A stretch of 64,000 bases of DNA from Isoetes taiwanensis (taxonomy: Eukaryota; Streptophyta; Lycopodiopsida; Isoetales; Isoetaceae): contig JAJEKV010000027.1 in assembly GCA_021234155.1 (NCBI GenBank), forward strand, positions 17,937,644-18,001,643, given 5' to 3'. Below are positions 10,890 to 20,905 of this stretch, piece by piece (positions within the stretch are counted from its first letter, which is position 1; every line of letters starts with the position of its first letter). The position numbers were made by a program, and so were the translations under genes. The notes beneath the pieces were generated by a model. It searched no databases. It was not told where the DNA came from and worked only from the letters and a program-made list of their open reading frames with translations.

Positions 10890-11973
10890 TTAGTCCATTG
10901 GTGTAGAAAGAGGTGGTGGCAGCCGATGACGTAACAAAGTGACCCCTGGGTCAACCGTGGTGGCTGCAAGAGAAGCAATCTCTAGAGGATAAGCGGCAGC
11001 TAATGGGGCCGCCGTAAGGAGCTTCATGCTCATCCAGGGTGCAATATCCTGGCCCAAGGCGGTCAAGGCAAGGTCCCGACGTACCAACACGTAAGTATGG
11101 ACGTGGTACGACAACTTCTTGTGCCCCGCTAGGGTGGACAAAGCACGGAGGCTCCACCACGATGCCTCTGCTTCTGGGACCAGGTCGCGGGCCACAAAAA
11201 GGACCTGCCCATGCTTGAAGGCTGATAGGAAAAAGCAGGTACGATGGTTTCCCCACGCTTTTCCTTGCGGAGTAACCGAAGTGGCTATCTCCTTATCTAG
11301 GTATGGGGACCTCATTCTCTTTAAGCTCTTCCTTCTCTTCCCGAGCATGGCAAGGATTATGATACAAATCTTCCCCTTCTTCATCTGAATCCAGGGGAAT
11401 GTCGACCATGTTAATGTTTGGGACATGGGGTCCCATAGCCGTAAATGCTTCTGGAGGAGGCTGAGATGGGGGATCTTGAACAAGATCTCTAAGCCGGAGA
11501 AGGGTGTCAGCCGGCTCTATGGTCTGATGGTGGAATTGAAGCAGCTGTTGCACCTCAGGAGGGAGATCCACGGGCGAAAAATCGATGAAGTCATCCATGC
11601 AATATTCGGCCAGCTCATAGAGGACTTGTACTTTCTCTCGTCCTTTGAACCCGGCCACTACATGGTATGTCCATATAATATCATCCAAGAGAAGGAACTC
11701 CTGACCTTGGTGATATATGACTGGAAGGACATCTAATCTAGTTAAGCGCCCCCCGCCCCTCCCCCGCCCCCCGCTCCCGGTGTGGCGGCATTTCTTCAGC
11801 TAGTTGCTTCCAGCGGATGAAGTCATTCATCCCAATATGCTCATCCTCTTCCTCATCGGACAAGTCGGGGAGCTTGCCCTTCTCAGCTGGCAAGACCTCA
11901 TCCTCTACATACTGGTCCATGAGGATAGCTAAGGCAAAAGAGACTTCAATTCAAGCATGTTGGTGGCGGCCAT
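10890..11973 (-). pseudogene. element A leader ORF2, broken, unrecognised
   Basis: A coding region spread over at least three frames. It seems to start MAATNM at 11973, continues as MDQYVEDEVLP...SDEEEDEHIGMNDFIRWKQLAEE, breaks at a C/G-rich tract near 11751-11772, resumes as LDVLPVIYHQGQEFLLLDD...GREKVQVLYELAEY...DSDEEGEDLYH, breaks again near 11290, and ends as WGNHRTCFFLSAFKHGQVL...HVHTYVLVRRDLALTAL with a stop at 10890. The two acidic DSDEE-type patches and the consistent strand argue that it once encoded one protein of about 350 residues. No family was recognised. It is sense-oriented with gag and lies between ORF1 and gag. Confidence 0.5.
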
Positions 11974-12222
11974 TGGCGCTGGAAGGCAGGAGGGAGGAGG
12001 ATAAGCAAAAAGCTAAAGAATGAAAATGAAACCCTAAAACTTTTTAAGTACCCTTTTCACCTTTATGTTGACGTCAGCATTGACACTTTTTTATTTTTTT
12101 AAGAATATTAAAATTTAACAATTGTATTATGAATAGTTGTTTTGCAACAAGAAGAGAATAGACAAAACTTAGATTAATATTGATATTCACAAAATTGTTA
12201 CAATGGCGATGCCCGAAGGCAA

Positions 12223-12582
12223 CTACGGATGATCTCCCCGTATTCTCCGGGCAAGGGCTAAATCCTTGGTCATTATGGTGACTCTCGTTGCGAGGATAGT
12301 GCAAAGATTTGCGTCACTGAAGAGAGCTAGCAGGTAGGCTTCAGCAGCCTCCTGAAGTGCCAAAATGGCGAAGGTCTGGAAGCGGAGGTCAGTCTTGAAC
12401 TCCTGGGCTATCTCTCTAACCAACCTCTGGAAGGGTAGCTTCCTTATTAACAGCTATGTGGTCTTCTGATACTTACGGATCTCCCGTAAGGTCACGGTGC
12501 CCGATCTGAAGCAGTGGGGCTTCCTTGAGGTAGCAGCCTTCGGATTCGGGCCCTGCTTCTTTGGCACCGTCTTGCCTGCAGT
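12223..12582 (-). other. histone H3-like domain inside ORF1
   Basis: From 12582 the reading is TAGKTVPKKQ..., comparable with H3 TGGKAPRKQ (residues 11-19), then RKPHCFRSGTV, LREIRKYQK, a TAG at E59, [52 protein letters not shown] and stop. From K37 to residue 135 the alignment with canonical H3 needs no gap, and by eye about three quarters of positions are identical. All helices of the H3 fold are present, C110 is kept, H113 is L. L90 is the residue of plant H3.3, not H3.1, hinting at an H3.3-like donor. There is no intron, which fits capture through an RNA copy. Confidence 0.92.
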
Positions 12583-13072
12583 GACGGGATGGGGCCGTAC
12601 GGCATCCACTCGTTCTTGCCGCTGAGTGGAGCTGGTGTGCTTACCGATGCTTTCGACAGTCTTTAGTTTTTCCTTATATTGGCTGCCGGACTTGTGAGCT
12701 GTGGATTTCCTCTGTCTCTTGATGGACGGCTTGTCCGCTTGATCGGGCCCACGGGGGATTTTCTGCTCGGTGTTGGCCTGCTGCTCCTGTTGCTCCTTCT
12801 GTTGTTGCTCCTGTTGAGCCTTCTCTGCCTGTTCCCGGGCCTCACGGGCTCGTGCCATGTCGGCTTCCACCTGAGCAAACCGCCGGGCCGCGACCCTTCG
12901 GATTAGCTCTTGATGATAACGGTCGGGCCGGAGGTTCATATCGATCTGGACCATTGTCAGGTAGTCCAGACTAAAATGTCCTGGGATCTCACTCCAGGTA
13001 AAGGTCTGGGAAGCCTCATGCCATTGGTATGGGGGAAGTTCGAAAGGCTCGCAATTGATGATGGCCCTCCCA

Positions 13073-13143
13073 TCACCCAGGTAGATATACTCACGACCCC
13101 GGGTCGCGGTGTCTGCCCGCTCTATCACCCAGGTAGATATACT
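13073..13143. repeat. 52-base tandem duplication in ORF1
   Basis: The 20-base unit TCACCCAGGTAGATATACTC occurs at about 13073 and 13125, so a 52-base block is duplicated. 52 is not a multiple of three, which explains why the protein REYIYLGD appears in two frames and why ORF1 is broken at this point. The event is specific damage to this copy. Confidence 0.85.
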
Positions 13144-13498
13144 CCCGAACGTCATTTTCTCGGGCCAGAGTCTGAATGCGGGCTGCCTCTCTTCGGATGC
13201 CCTCCTCTTGCGAATATTCTTCGCACTCAGGGGGGTAGAACTTAACCAGCATCATTACCTGGTCAGGTTGCTCGACCATGGTATACGGCTACTGTTGGAG
13301 GTTAAGCTTAATCAAGAAGTCTTCCGAGAGATGGAATATGGGGTTAGGTATTCTAACGTCATTGCTAAAGCATTGTACCAACTCATTAAGAAGGATCTCG
13401 ACCATGTCACTGTTGGTGGCCAAATGCTGCCCAAGCAGTGCATAGATCTGGGGTATGGTAAGGCTGGCAGGATCCAAAGTACTCTTAGTGTTGGCCAT

Positions 13499-14146
13499 GG
13501 ACAAGGCGCTGACTGAAAGGCAGGCGGAAGATGAGGTGCTAGGGCTGGAGGAGGGCGCGGACGCAAGAAAAAGGAAGATTGCAAGCTTGGAGTACGGCGG
13601 CTATGGCAGTCAATCAGGTAGGCGGGCGGAGGCGCACGCGAATCAAGAAAAAGAAACGGCCCTTAACTTTTAAATTTGAATTTTTTTTTTGTTAAAACTT
13701 TTTTTTTAAAAAAAATATACGGCAGAAATACGCATTTTATATGGAGCGGTGCAACTCAGGTTATACGCGTTTATCTCGCGATTCTGGAGTGACCAAACCC
13801 GAGATGTGCCGCTGTTGGGTTTGGCCCCTTGCTGACCTTCTGATGCCGGTTGACGACTCCCTAGGGTATTTGGAGTATGCCCGACTCATTGGAGCAAAAA
13901 TCTCGTCGATCCGAGCTATGTGGGGAAAGTTATGGCGACTACAAAACTCGTACTTCTGGCTCCACTTCCTGACCTTAGCCACCCTACTATGGAACACGTC
14001 CCTCCACAACTAGGTCATCCTCCCCGTAGCTAGGCCAACTAAAATGCTAATCACAGAGTTGGGACGTTCTGTCCTAGGAAAAATTCACCGTCAACTAACG
14101 AGTTAGACTATGGCCAGTGCAATAATTTTGGTCCACCAAAATCATG
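13499..14146 (-). other. 5' leader of element A
   Basis: Untranslated stretch between the PBS and the ORF1 start codon. It includes an A/T-run segment at about 13680-13725. No ORF with recognisable content; the plus-strand frame at 13741-14013 and its minus-strand partner have no motif and lie in leader sequence. Confidence 0.5.
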
Positions 14147-14158
14147 GCTTTGATACCA
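14147..14158 (-). promoter_or_regulatory. primer binding site of element A
   Basis: The minus strand reads TGGTATCAAAGC one base after ...GCATCACA. It differs from the initiator tRNA-Met site of element B (TGGTATCAGAGC) by one base. The spacing to the LTR edge (one base) is the same in both elements. Confidence 0.75.
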
Positions 14159-14159
14159 C

Positions 14160-17100
14160 TGTGATGCTCCCAGAATCCATACGATGCTCACATTGTATAG
14201 ACACGGGACTTTCCCTCCCATGACGACTAAATCACCATGGCAAGGCCCTACGTCATACTTGGACTACTTGGGATGGCCAAGTGTCTGGGCGAGGAATACG
14301 GAGGTGTCATTCGTCCCACGTCCTCTATGGGAATCCTATACAGTGGAAGCATACATATACGTTAGCATACATTCATAATGCAAATAATATACCACCTCGA
14401 AGGGTGGCCCATCCATCATCATCACGGAAAAGATAATACATCCATAATAACATGAAATAATACCATAGCGAGGCACTACCCCAGGCTCAGACTCCAAGGG
14501 GTCCACTGACGGCCAGGGTCTCAAGATATCAACAGGCGGAAGTATAACATGGCATTGGCTGGCATAAGACAATGGCTAGGGTTGTCCACTCCATCCGCCC
14601 CTCCTGTGCACACTTTGCAGATAGGCTGAATCATGCTATGATGTGCTTGTAGCCCTCCGGAGACGCAGTCCCAAGGAACCACCCTTCGGACTACTCTGGG
14701 TTACATCTCCCCGGTCCGATGAGGCAGGTCAGAGAGGCGTCTCTTCCCCGAGTATGATGGGTCCCTGGGTGTGCTAGAGAACGCGTGCCCCCTCAGTGGC
14801 CCTCGCGCCCGTACTCGACTTACTCTCCTAAGTCTAAAGGTCAGCTCACCAACCCGTTCGAGCCCAGGACGTCCATATAGGCACAACCCTCCAGCCCAGA
14901 GAGTGTCAGACCCATACCCGATCCACACACGTTGACCGGCTATAAGCCTAGCACACTGTAGGAGTCCTGTAGCCGCGCTAGGCAAGAACCCACCCCCGAT
15001 TCGCCATCATACTTGTTATCTGGTGCTGAACCACATCATAGCATCCACAGCCAGGTTGGCTCTTGTACACAGGCCGCAATTATTGGGTATTAAAGGATCT
15101 AACTAGAGACATCTCTAATCCTAGGAGGCTTTTAGGTCCCTACCCTTCCCTTAATTCCCAATACACGGAAGAAGCAGAAAGAACTAATGTAATTACCATT
15201 CATGTAGTCAGAACAACTCATAAAGAGAATTTAATCATTCCATCTATTCAAAGAAGTGTTAGCTACAAAGAAACCTATCTACTGACTAACCCGTACCTTG
15301 GCTGGAGCCATGGTCACGGTAGGCATCCATCTTTCGAAGCTGGTAGGTAAGTGTTGGCAAAAACAAGTGTAAGCTGCTGGCTGCTGCTCCTCCTCAATCC
15401 CAATTCGAATTTGGGAGAGAAATTGGGGTAGGACCCCTATTCCTTGGCCCAAAATGGTAAGTCCCTTCTGGCCAATCGATTTGGGTCAGGTGGCACCCCC
15501 TTACTGGTGATAATTAGTTAATCATGGTGGACTCTCCAGTTCCACCATGTGTAGCTACCTTTCCATGGAAGATCCTTCCCCATGGTAAAGCAACCAAACT
15601 TCTCGGTATCCCTGTAGGTGTTCATATCTCATCAGGAGATGCATGGGAGGCAGTGATTAAGGGCTTGGAAAAGCACCCTTTTTGGTGGTCCACAGCGAAG
15701 CTTTCCATGGCAGGACGAATTGTTGTGGCTAAGTCAGTTTTAAGCAGCACTCATGTGTATATGGCTTCGTTCATGTTGGCTCCACAATCAAAGATACAAC
15801 TTCTCGTCAAGGTTGTCAGGAACTTCATCTTGGGGGGGAACAGAGGAGGGTGCTGCTGTCAAAGTCAGTTGGGAAAAGTGCATGTTGCCAAAGCATTTTG
15901 GTGGCCTTGGAATGATTAATTTTCTTTTGCAGAGCAAGGTGATGATTTCTAAGTTCATTTGGAGAATTTTGAATAATGTGGATGAGTCCCCGGATTCCCG
16001 CCTTGTTTATCAGTCTTTGCAAATGTGCATTTCTTTTGGGTCTCGGTCTCTTAGGCCACTTTTCCCCTGGACTCTGTTCTATCCACTGACGGCATACCCT
16101 AATGCATCCCCATTTCTTAGAGGATTGCTAGTTGCATGGGAGACCTGCACAATCTCGCTTCATTTTCACCATCTTGCGCACACTAGCATGACCGCAAGTT
16201 GTTGGTGGATTCCATTGGATGGTGGTCCTCCTGTTGCTTCAAATTCACCCACCGACGCAAAGATCGATGGAGAGCAGCAGGTGTGCATATGATATCCGAT
16301 TGGTATAATAATCAAAGGCAGTTGCTGACATGGGAGGAGTTTAGAGCTAAGTTCCTCCTTTTAAGGTGGGATCGAGCTATTTGGCAGAAGGTGTCTTCAA
16401 TTCTTCCCCCAGTAGCACAAGTGGATGACCCCCAGCCGTGGGTAGTTCATGAGCATGTCAAAGCAGATAAGTTGGTGAATTCCATGTACAAGGTCTTGCT
16501 TGATGCTGACGTCTTGCCTCCTTCGTCCAAGTGGCCTTTGGTCATTCCCAGGGATCGGCAGAAAGCAGTGTGGAAGTGGGTATGGGATAAACTACTCCAT
16601 CCCAAAGTATCTGTTTTATTCTATTCTATTCTATTCTATTTATGGTGGCAAGTCACTCATCGTTGTCTGCGCGTTAATATTCTGGTGCACAGATTTCGTC
16701 CAGAGGTGTCTGCTCTTTGTCCCTTATGTGCACAGAGGGACGAGACAATTGAGCATTGCTTCTTCCTATGTAGACATGTCAGACATGCTTGGTTGTGGCT
16801 TCAAGGCCTCTTTCATTGCAATTTGAATAGCCAGCAGGTGTTATTAGCAGTTTATCCAAGTAGTTGGGATAATTTGGCAAAAAGGGCCTTTCATTTGGCT
16901 TTTGCATGGATCATCTGGTCCATTTGGAAAAGAAGGAATCTTCTCATATTCAAAGGTCTTGCTTGTTCAGATGCACAGGTCCTTCTTGATGCCCAACAAC
17001 GAATTGTCAAAGCATTCAGGTGCTCATCAATTGCTAATGAGGTGAAGAGCCGTATTTGGGAGCACTATCTTCAGATTCATACTTACTTATGAGTTTTTAC

Positions 17101-17439
17101 TTGCTCTTCATATTGTTTAGATGTTGTATTTGAGTGGGGTGGTTTTGCTCTGGTGGACATTCTCTCCACTGAGTTATTAGTCCCCATTATACTCTGTAAC
17201 TTTCTCTGGATAATAAAGGCTCAAGTCCTTCAAAAAAAAAAAAAAAATAGTTAATTATTCCATAATGGCTTAATTAAGTTAATTAGGCCATTATAGTTCA
17301 TAATTATCCCTTTGGTTTTATTAACATAGCTAATAAAAACCATTATGGGTAACCCTCACTTGGACCATTAAGCCCATTGTGTTCTGGTGACGTGTCATGG
17401 TATGCATACGTATACCGTATAGATACCTGGAACGTCACA
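14160..17439 (-). repeat. 5' LTR of element A, interrupted by a LINE
   Basis: On the plus strand it starts TGTGATGCTCCC and ends GGAACGTCACA (TGTGA/TCACA ends). Without the LINE and one target copy it would be about 1547 bases, close in size to the B LTR. Its part 14904-17439 pairs with the left LTR 3167-3947; its part 14160-14903 has no partner on the left and is only matched by 6697-7398 of element B. The frames inside have no coding meaning. Confidence 0.8.
15523..17247 (+). mobile_element. 5'-truncated LINE with poly(A) tail and target-site duplication
   Basis: A 1725-base insertion. Its coding part is the C-terminal end of a plant L1-type reverse transcriptase ORF: LGIPVGVHISSGDAWEAVI, WWSTAKLSMAGRIVVAKSVL, then after frameshifts the terminal zinc-binding domain with CPLCAQRDETIEHCFFLC and HLAFAWIIWSIWKRRN, stop at 17090-17092. 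Frameshifts occur near 15840 and 16200. A TTCTA microsatellite lies at 16615-16640. The 3' end is AATAAAGGCTCAAG, CCTTC and a run of 16 A. The 8-base TAGTTAAT occurs on both sides (15515-15522 and 17248-17255) and only once in the uninterrupted left LTR, proving insertion by target-primed reverse transcription. Confidence 0.93.
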
Positions 17440-19245
17440 CCCAGAGCTTTTACAGAGGGCCAATAGTCGACGAAGCAATGGTACAGTTCTTGCCGATGGT
17501 TGCTACTGTCTTCAACCAGAGTTCGCAGAGTGTCAGGGCCTATATCCTACCTGCGTGAGGGCTCGCACCCTCTACTGCTTTTTCCCATCTCGTCAACTGC
17601 TATTCGAGAATGCCAGCTAATAGTTTTATTGAACTAACCATAATTGTTCAAAAATTGGCCGGGCAGTCTAGGTCATCTGCCTTGTAGATAGGAATAACCT
17701 TGCTAGTGGTCCACTGAGAGGGGAGGGGGGAGGCCTTCCTATAATGCTCTATTGAACAAGACAGTTAGGATTTGCAGCACGACGAGCCCTACTCACTTGA
17801 GCAACTCTGCTTGCATGCCGTCCAAGTCTACAATTTCACATTGGAAAGTCATTGTAAGCCTTAGAAGACACCAGGTTCTGTGATTTCTTGCATCGAGCGC
17901 TTCTACAGAGGTACTAATGCTCAAACATCAATAATGCCTCTATTACATGGGTATGATGTTTCCTATAGGCTGGATTACCTTTCTGAACACTCTTTGCCAG
18001 AAGGTATTGGTCCAAGGGGTAAAACATCTCCCTCTGATGCTCTGCAATGTATCGGGCTTTTTTATGCTCTGCGTGTGGGCACAAAGCGGGATCCATGACT
18101 CTACAAAGCGAGCATTTAAGTTCCTCACACTCAGCATCAAACGATCAGTTTTATGAGGTACGCCACAAGCAGCTTCTCTCAAAGCACTTTTTTGCGGCAG
18201 TCCCAAGCATGTCAATCAACATGCTCGTCTGTTGCTCTAGCATGGGGAGCTGCAAAATTCCTGCCACGTCATTTGCGATCATCTTGGCAAACACCTCTAC
18301 ATGTTCATAATCCAGATCTTGCCTCGATCGCACTAACATTGCGCATTGAATCCGTGCGTCACCTGTTTCCATCTCATAAATGTATGGTAAACAGACATTC
18401 TTGTATACGGAAGACGACATGGCTGTTGGGCAAGGGGACTGTAAAAGAAGACATGTGGTCGAGCTGGATGCAGTGGGACGTCGCTTGGCTGGTGATTTGG
18501 AGGAAGGGGTCCCCCGGAATCGCTCAGACAACAATAGTCGGCTTTTGTTGTTGTCGCCTCTTGGTGTGCGCTCCATTTCCAGGCTTGAGAAAGAATAGGA
18601 AGATTAGGCAAGCCAAACAATTGAAGAAATTAAATCACAAGAAAGCCACACTTATCCTGCCGGATTAAGCGCAGATCCACAAAAATGAGAACAGCGATAG
18701 AAAAAAGGGGGTAGAAGAATATATCTCTGTGAATTACCAATGTTGGAGATAAAATTGGGAATTGAGTGATCAATCGAGCTCGTCTCCTTACTTATATAGG
18801 CAGTAGATTTTCTAATGAATTGTTTGGCCATTTGTTGGAATTGATTTTGGTTTAATTTTGGGACCGTGAGATTGGGCCTATGGTCGTATTTGGACGACCC
18901 GATTAGGCTGGATCAGAAATAGAAAAAGGTTGTAGCAGAAATGCATGGCATGAAGTGGTCGGTGCCAGAAATGGGAGCTCTGGACTAAAAGGAATTGGCG
19001 ACACCTGGCAGCAAGTTGCCGATGTGATTGGGCCGAAGGAGGCTCGCGTCGTCCATTTTGTTGTCTATTTGTTGTTCTTGGGGAGCGCCATGCTGAGCAA
19101 CCAAGGCTCTGTGGAGGCCAACACAAGTGTGTTTCAGAGTGTTTCCATCCTGAAGAGAGTTGCTAGGACTGTTAAATCCGGGCAGGGTATTCCCATGAGA
19201 AGAAGAAATTTAAACAGGGAACAAGCAGAGAGATAGGAAGGAAGA
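17440..19245. other. unassigned sequence right of the composite element
   Basis: No gene recognised. The longest frame is 18151-18576 on the minus strand (141 codons; includes a basic, Ser-rich start and EVFAKMIANDVAGILQLPML), opposite a 171-codon frame at 18153-18668; neither shows a known motif. The minus-strand reading could be an exon of an unidentified gene. A 93-codon plus-strand frame at 18955-19236 leads toward the HUH-like remnant and may be its damaged N-terminal part. Confidence 0.3.
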
Positions 19246-20205
19246 GTGAGAGTGGAGAAAAAAGATAAGGAGATGAGGAAGAGCATGCAGAGGGAGGAAA
19301 AAATTGACGTGCTAGACGTGAGTGTGACGATGACTATCGGTGGCTCTGATATAGTGGAAGATCATTACATAAGAGCGTGCAGGTTCTTGGACTCAGATTG
19401 CTTCGCAAGTATGGTGGCAGTAGAGCGGGGCTCAGAACTTGATCACCTGCACCTTCAGTGTGTATTTCCAGTTTCTGCAACCACGCCAGTAGCTATAAAT
19501 GTTCATCTCAGGCAAGCTTTAGATTGGGGTGGAGTGATTATGTGTAAAGCGTTGAAAGACACGTGTTTACTTTGTTTTGAGGGAATGCTCGGATATTGTT
19601 TGAAGGACGTGGGGCAAACTACATGACATGAATCACATGAAAGAAGTAACTGCTGAACAGTTTGAGCGTGGGATCTGCATGCATTGTACAATGCTGGTGA
19701 GATCAAACATTGTGTAGTTTTGGATAATAGGAACTTGCTCAGTCGTGGCAGCCATTATGTATTGTATCATGGGAGACGGAAAAGAACTTCCAGTCTTTGC
19801 TACACAATTGCACGGATGTTGCGAACTGGAAAATTCATTTTATTTAGTGCTTGGGTCCTCCCTTGGAATTCTGCTAGAATTAGTTAAGACAGAGTAGAGG
19901 CTACGTGGAGGCTTACTCTAGATCCAAGCCATGCTTCTATCAAGGACATCTGCTGCTTCATTTATGGGTTGCCTCCTCGAGAAGAGCCAATAAAGAAAGT
20001 GGGCAAAAGGCGTCAAAGGTTTTGGGATGATGCTATGGCATGCGAGGATCTATATAAGCTTGATGCAATGCAAGAAGAGAAAGAAAAAGACAGTGCTGAC
20101 GATGATGATGTAGTTGACATCGTGGATTACCTTGTCGATGAGGAGTATCATGAGGAGACACCCGCTTTTGTTCCTCCCATAGATGGCAGCCAGCCTTGCT
20201 TCTAA
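19246..20205 (+). pseudogene. replitron-like HUH (Rep-type) endonuclease remnant
   Basis: A coding region in one main frame with a short frameshifted piece at about 19627-19683 and a stop at 19885-19887. In order it shows VTMTIGGSD, VAVERGSELDHLHLQCVF (His-hydrophobic-His-hydrophobic-Gln, the HUH motif of Rep-type nucleases), FEGMLGYCLKDVG, LDNRNLLSRG, MLRTGKFILFSAWVLPWN, then an acidic end. This order resembles Rep-like proteins of eukaryotic transposons called replitrons, known from green algae and land plants. Family assignment rests on my memory of the motif pattern. It is clearly non-functional here. No terminal hairpins or borders were identified. Confidence 0.5.
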
Positions 20206-20905
20206 AACTATATTCCTTTAGATATGCAAGACCGTGGCTTTCATATTGGGTGGTATGAATTCTTAAATTGTTTTTTGTTGCTGACGTTTCATCTTGCTAA
20301 TTGGCTGAATGTTTTGTTAAAGGGCCGCATGTTGATGGCGCAGCGGCCCAAGGAGAGAGGGATGTCACTTCCTCCACCTCCATTCTCTACCTTTATTTCC
20401 TTTGGTGTTGAATCTGTAGACCACGCGCCATTGAAGAGGTGGCTCCTCTATTTATAGCTCCGTTTTCTATGTTGAATGGATGAAATCACAGACTTGGCAA
20501 ATTGTGCACGCTTTATCTGTTGCTTTAACCAATGCAGTGGACATCTTAGAAGAATCTTTGACTGCAGTGGACGATCCAGATGTTGATATTTCAGTGCGGG
20601 GTAGAAGGGTGTTTAGAGGGGAGGTGAATTATGTGCGAGCTATGCTTTTGTATAAGCTTTGCCAGCAAGCAAGCAAACTTCTAGCTTGTTGCAATGTGGA
20701 TGGTTTATGCTTCTTTTTTACTTTGGGTGACTTCTAGAACAAGCAATGCTAACATTGCTTTTGTACATGACAGTTTCACTTCTCTCAATACATTGTGATA
20801 TGGTGTGTTGGTTTTAATGTAATCTTCGGATCACTTGTTTCAGTTTCATTATGTATTGCAATTGTCACTTCTCTCTTGGTCTAGTGGTAACACACTAGTG
20901 GCGTC
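20206..20905. other. no recognised gene
   Basis: Two plus-strand frames (20224-20457 and 20480-20737) show no known motif. A partial SINE-like A-box segment (TTGGTCTAGTGGTAACACACTAG) begins at about 20875, ahead of the two fuller copies. Confidence 0.3.

Larger units (their letters stand above)
12223..13498 (-). pseudogene. element A leader ORF1: unknown domain fused to histone H3 fold
   Basis: The ATG at 13498 opens MANTKST, which resembles the H3 start MARTKQT at five of seven positions. An unknown domain of roughly 200 residues follows (LGQHLATNSDMVEILLNELV; VMMLVKFYPPECEEYS; PPYQWHEASQTFTWSEIPGH; LDYLTMVQIDMNLRPDRYHQ), then an Arg/Glu/Gln-rich helix, a basic Ser/Lys linker with QRKST, and finally the H3 fold. 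Three lesions break it: TAG at 13291-13289, a 52-base tandem duplication at about 13073-13143 that shifts the frame, and TAG at 12456-12454 replacing H3 E59. Without them it would be about 400 residues. It sits where B carries its MARTKQT ORF, about 650 bases after the PBS, in sense with gag. Confidence 0.8.
3167..17439 (-). mobile_element. composite Ty3/gypsy chromovirus (elements A and B nested)
   Basis: The parts read on the minus strand: LTR (17439-14160, holding a LINE), PBS, leader ORFs, gag, zinc knuckle, protease, start of RT, a second LTR (8336-6697), its PBS, a second leader ORF, integrase with chromodomain, PPT and 3' LTR (3947-3167). The outer LTRs are closely similar to each other; the middle LTR is a clearly diverged relative. 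The simplest history is that A inserted first, B inserted into A's RT (break at 8336/8337), and a deletion then removed B's body plus A's remaining RT and RNase H, joining B's leader ORF to A's integrase near 5669. Five-base flanks of the outer LTRs are ACCAG and CCCAG, matching at four of five, which fits an old target-site duplication. Confidence 0.8.

Noticed and set aside
12223-12582. A normal host histone H3 gene
   Set aside because: The H3 fold is fused in frame to a long upstream ORF, has TAG at residue 59, lacks an H3 start codon and tail of its own, and lies between PBS and gag of an LTR element.
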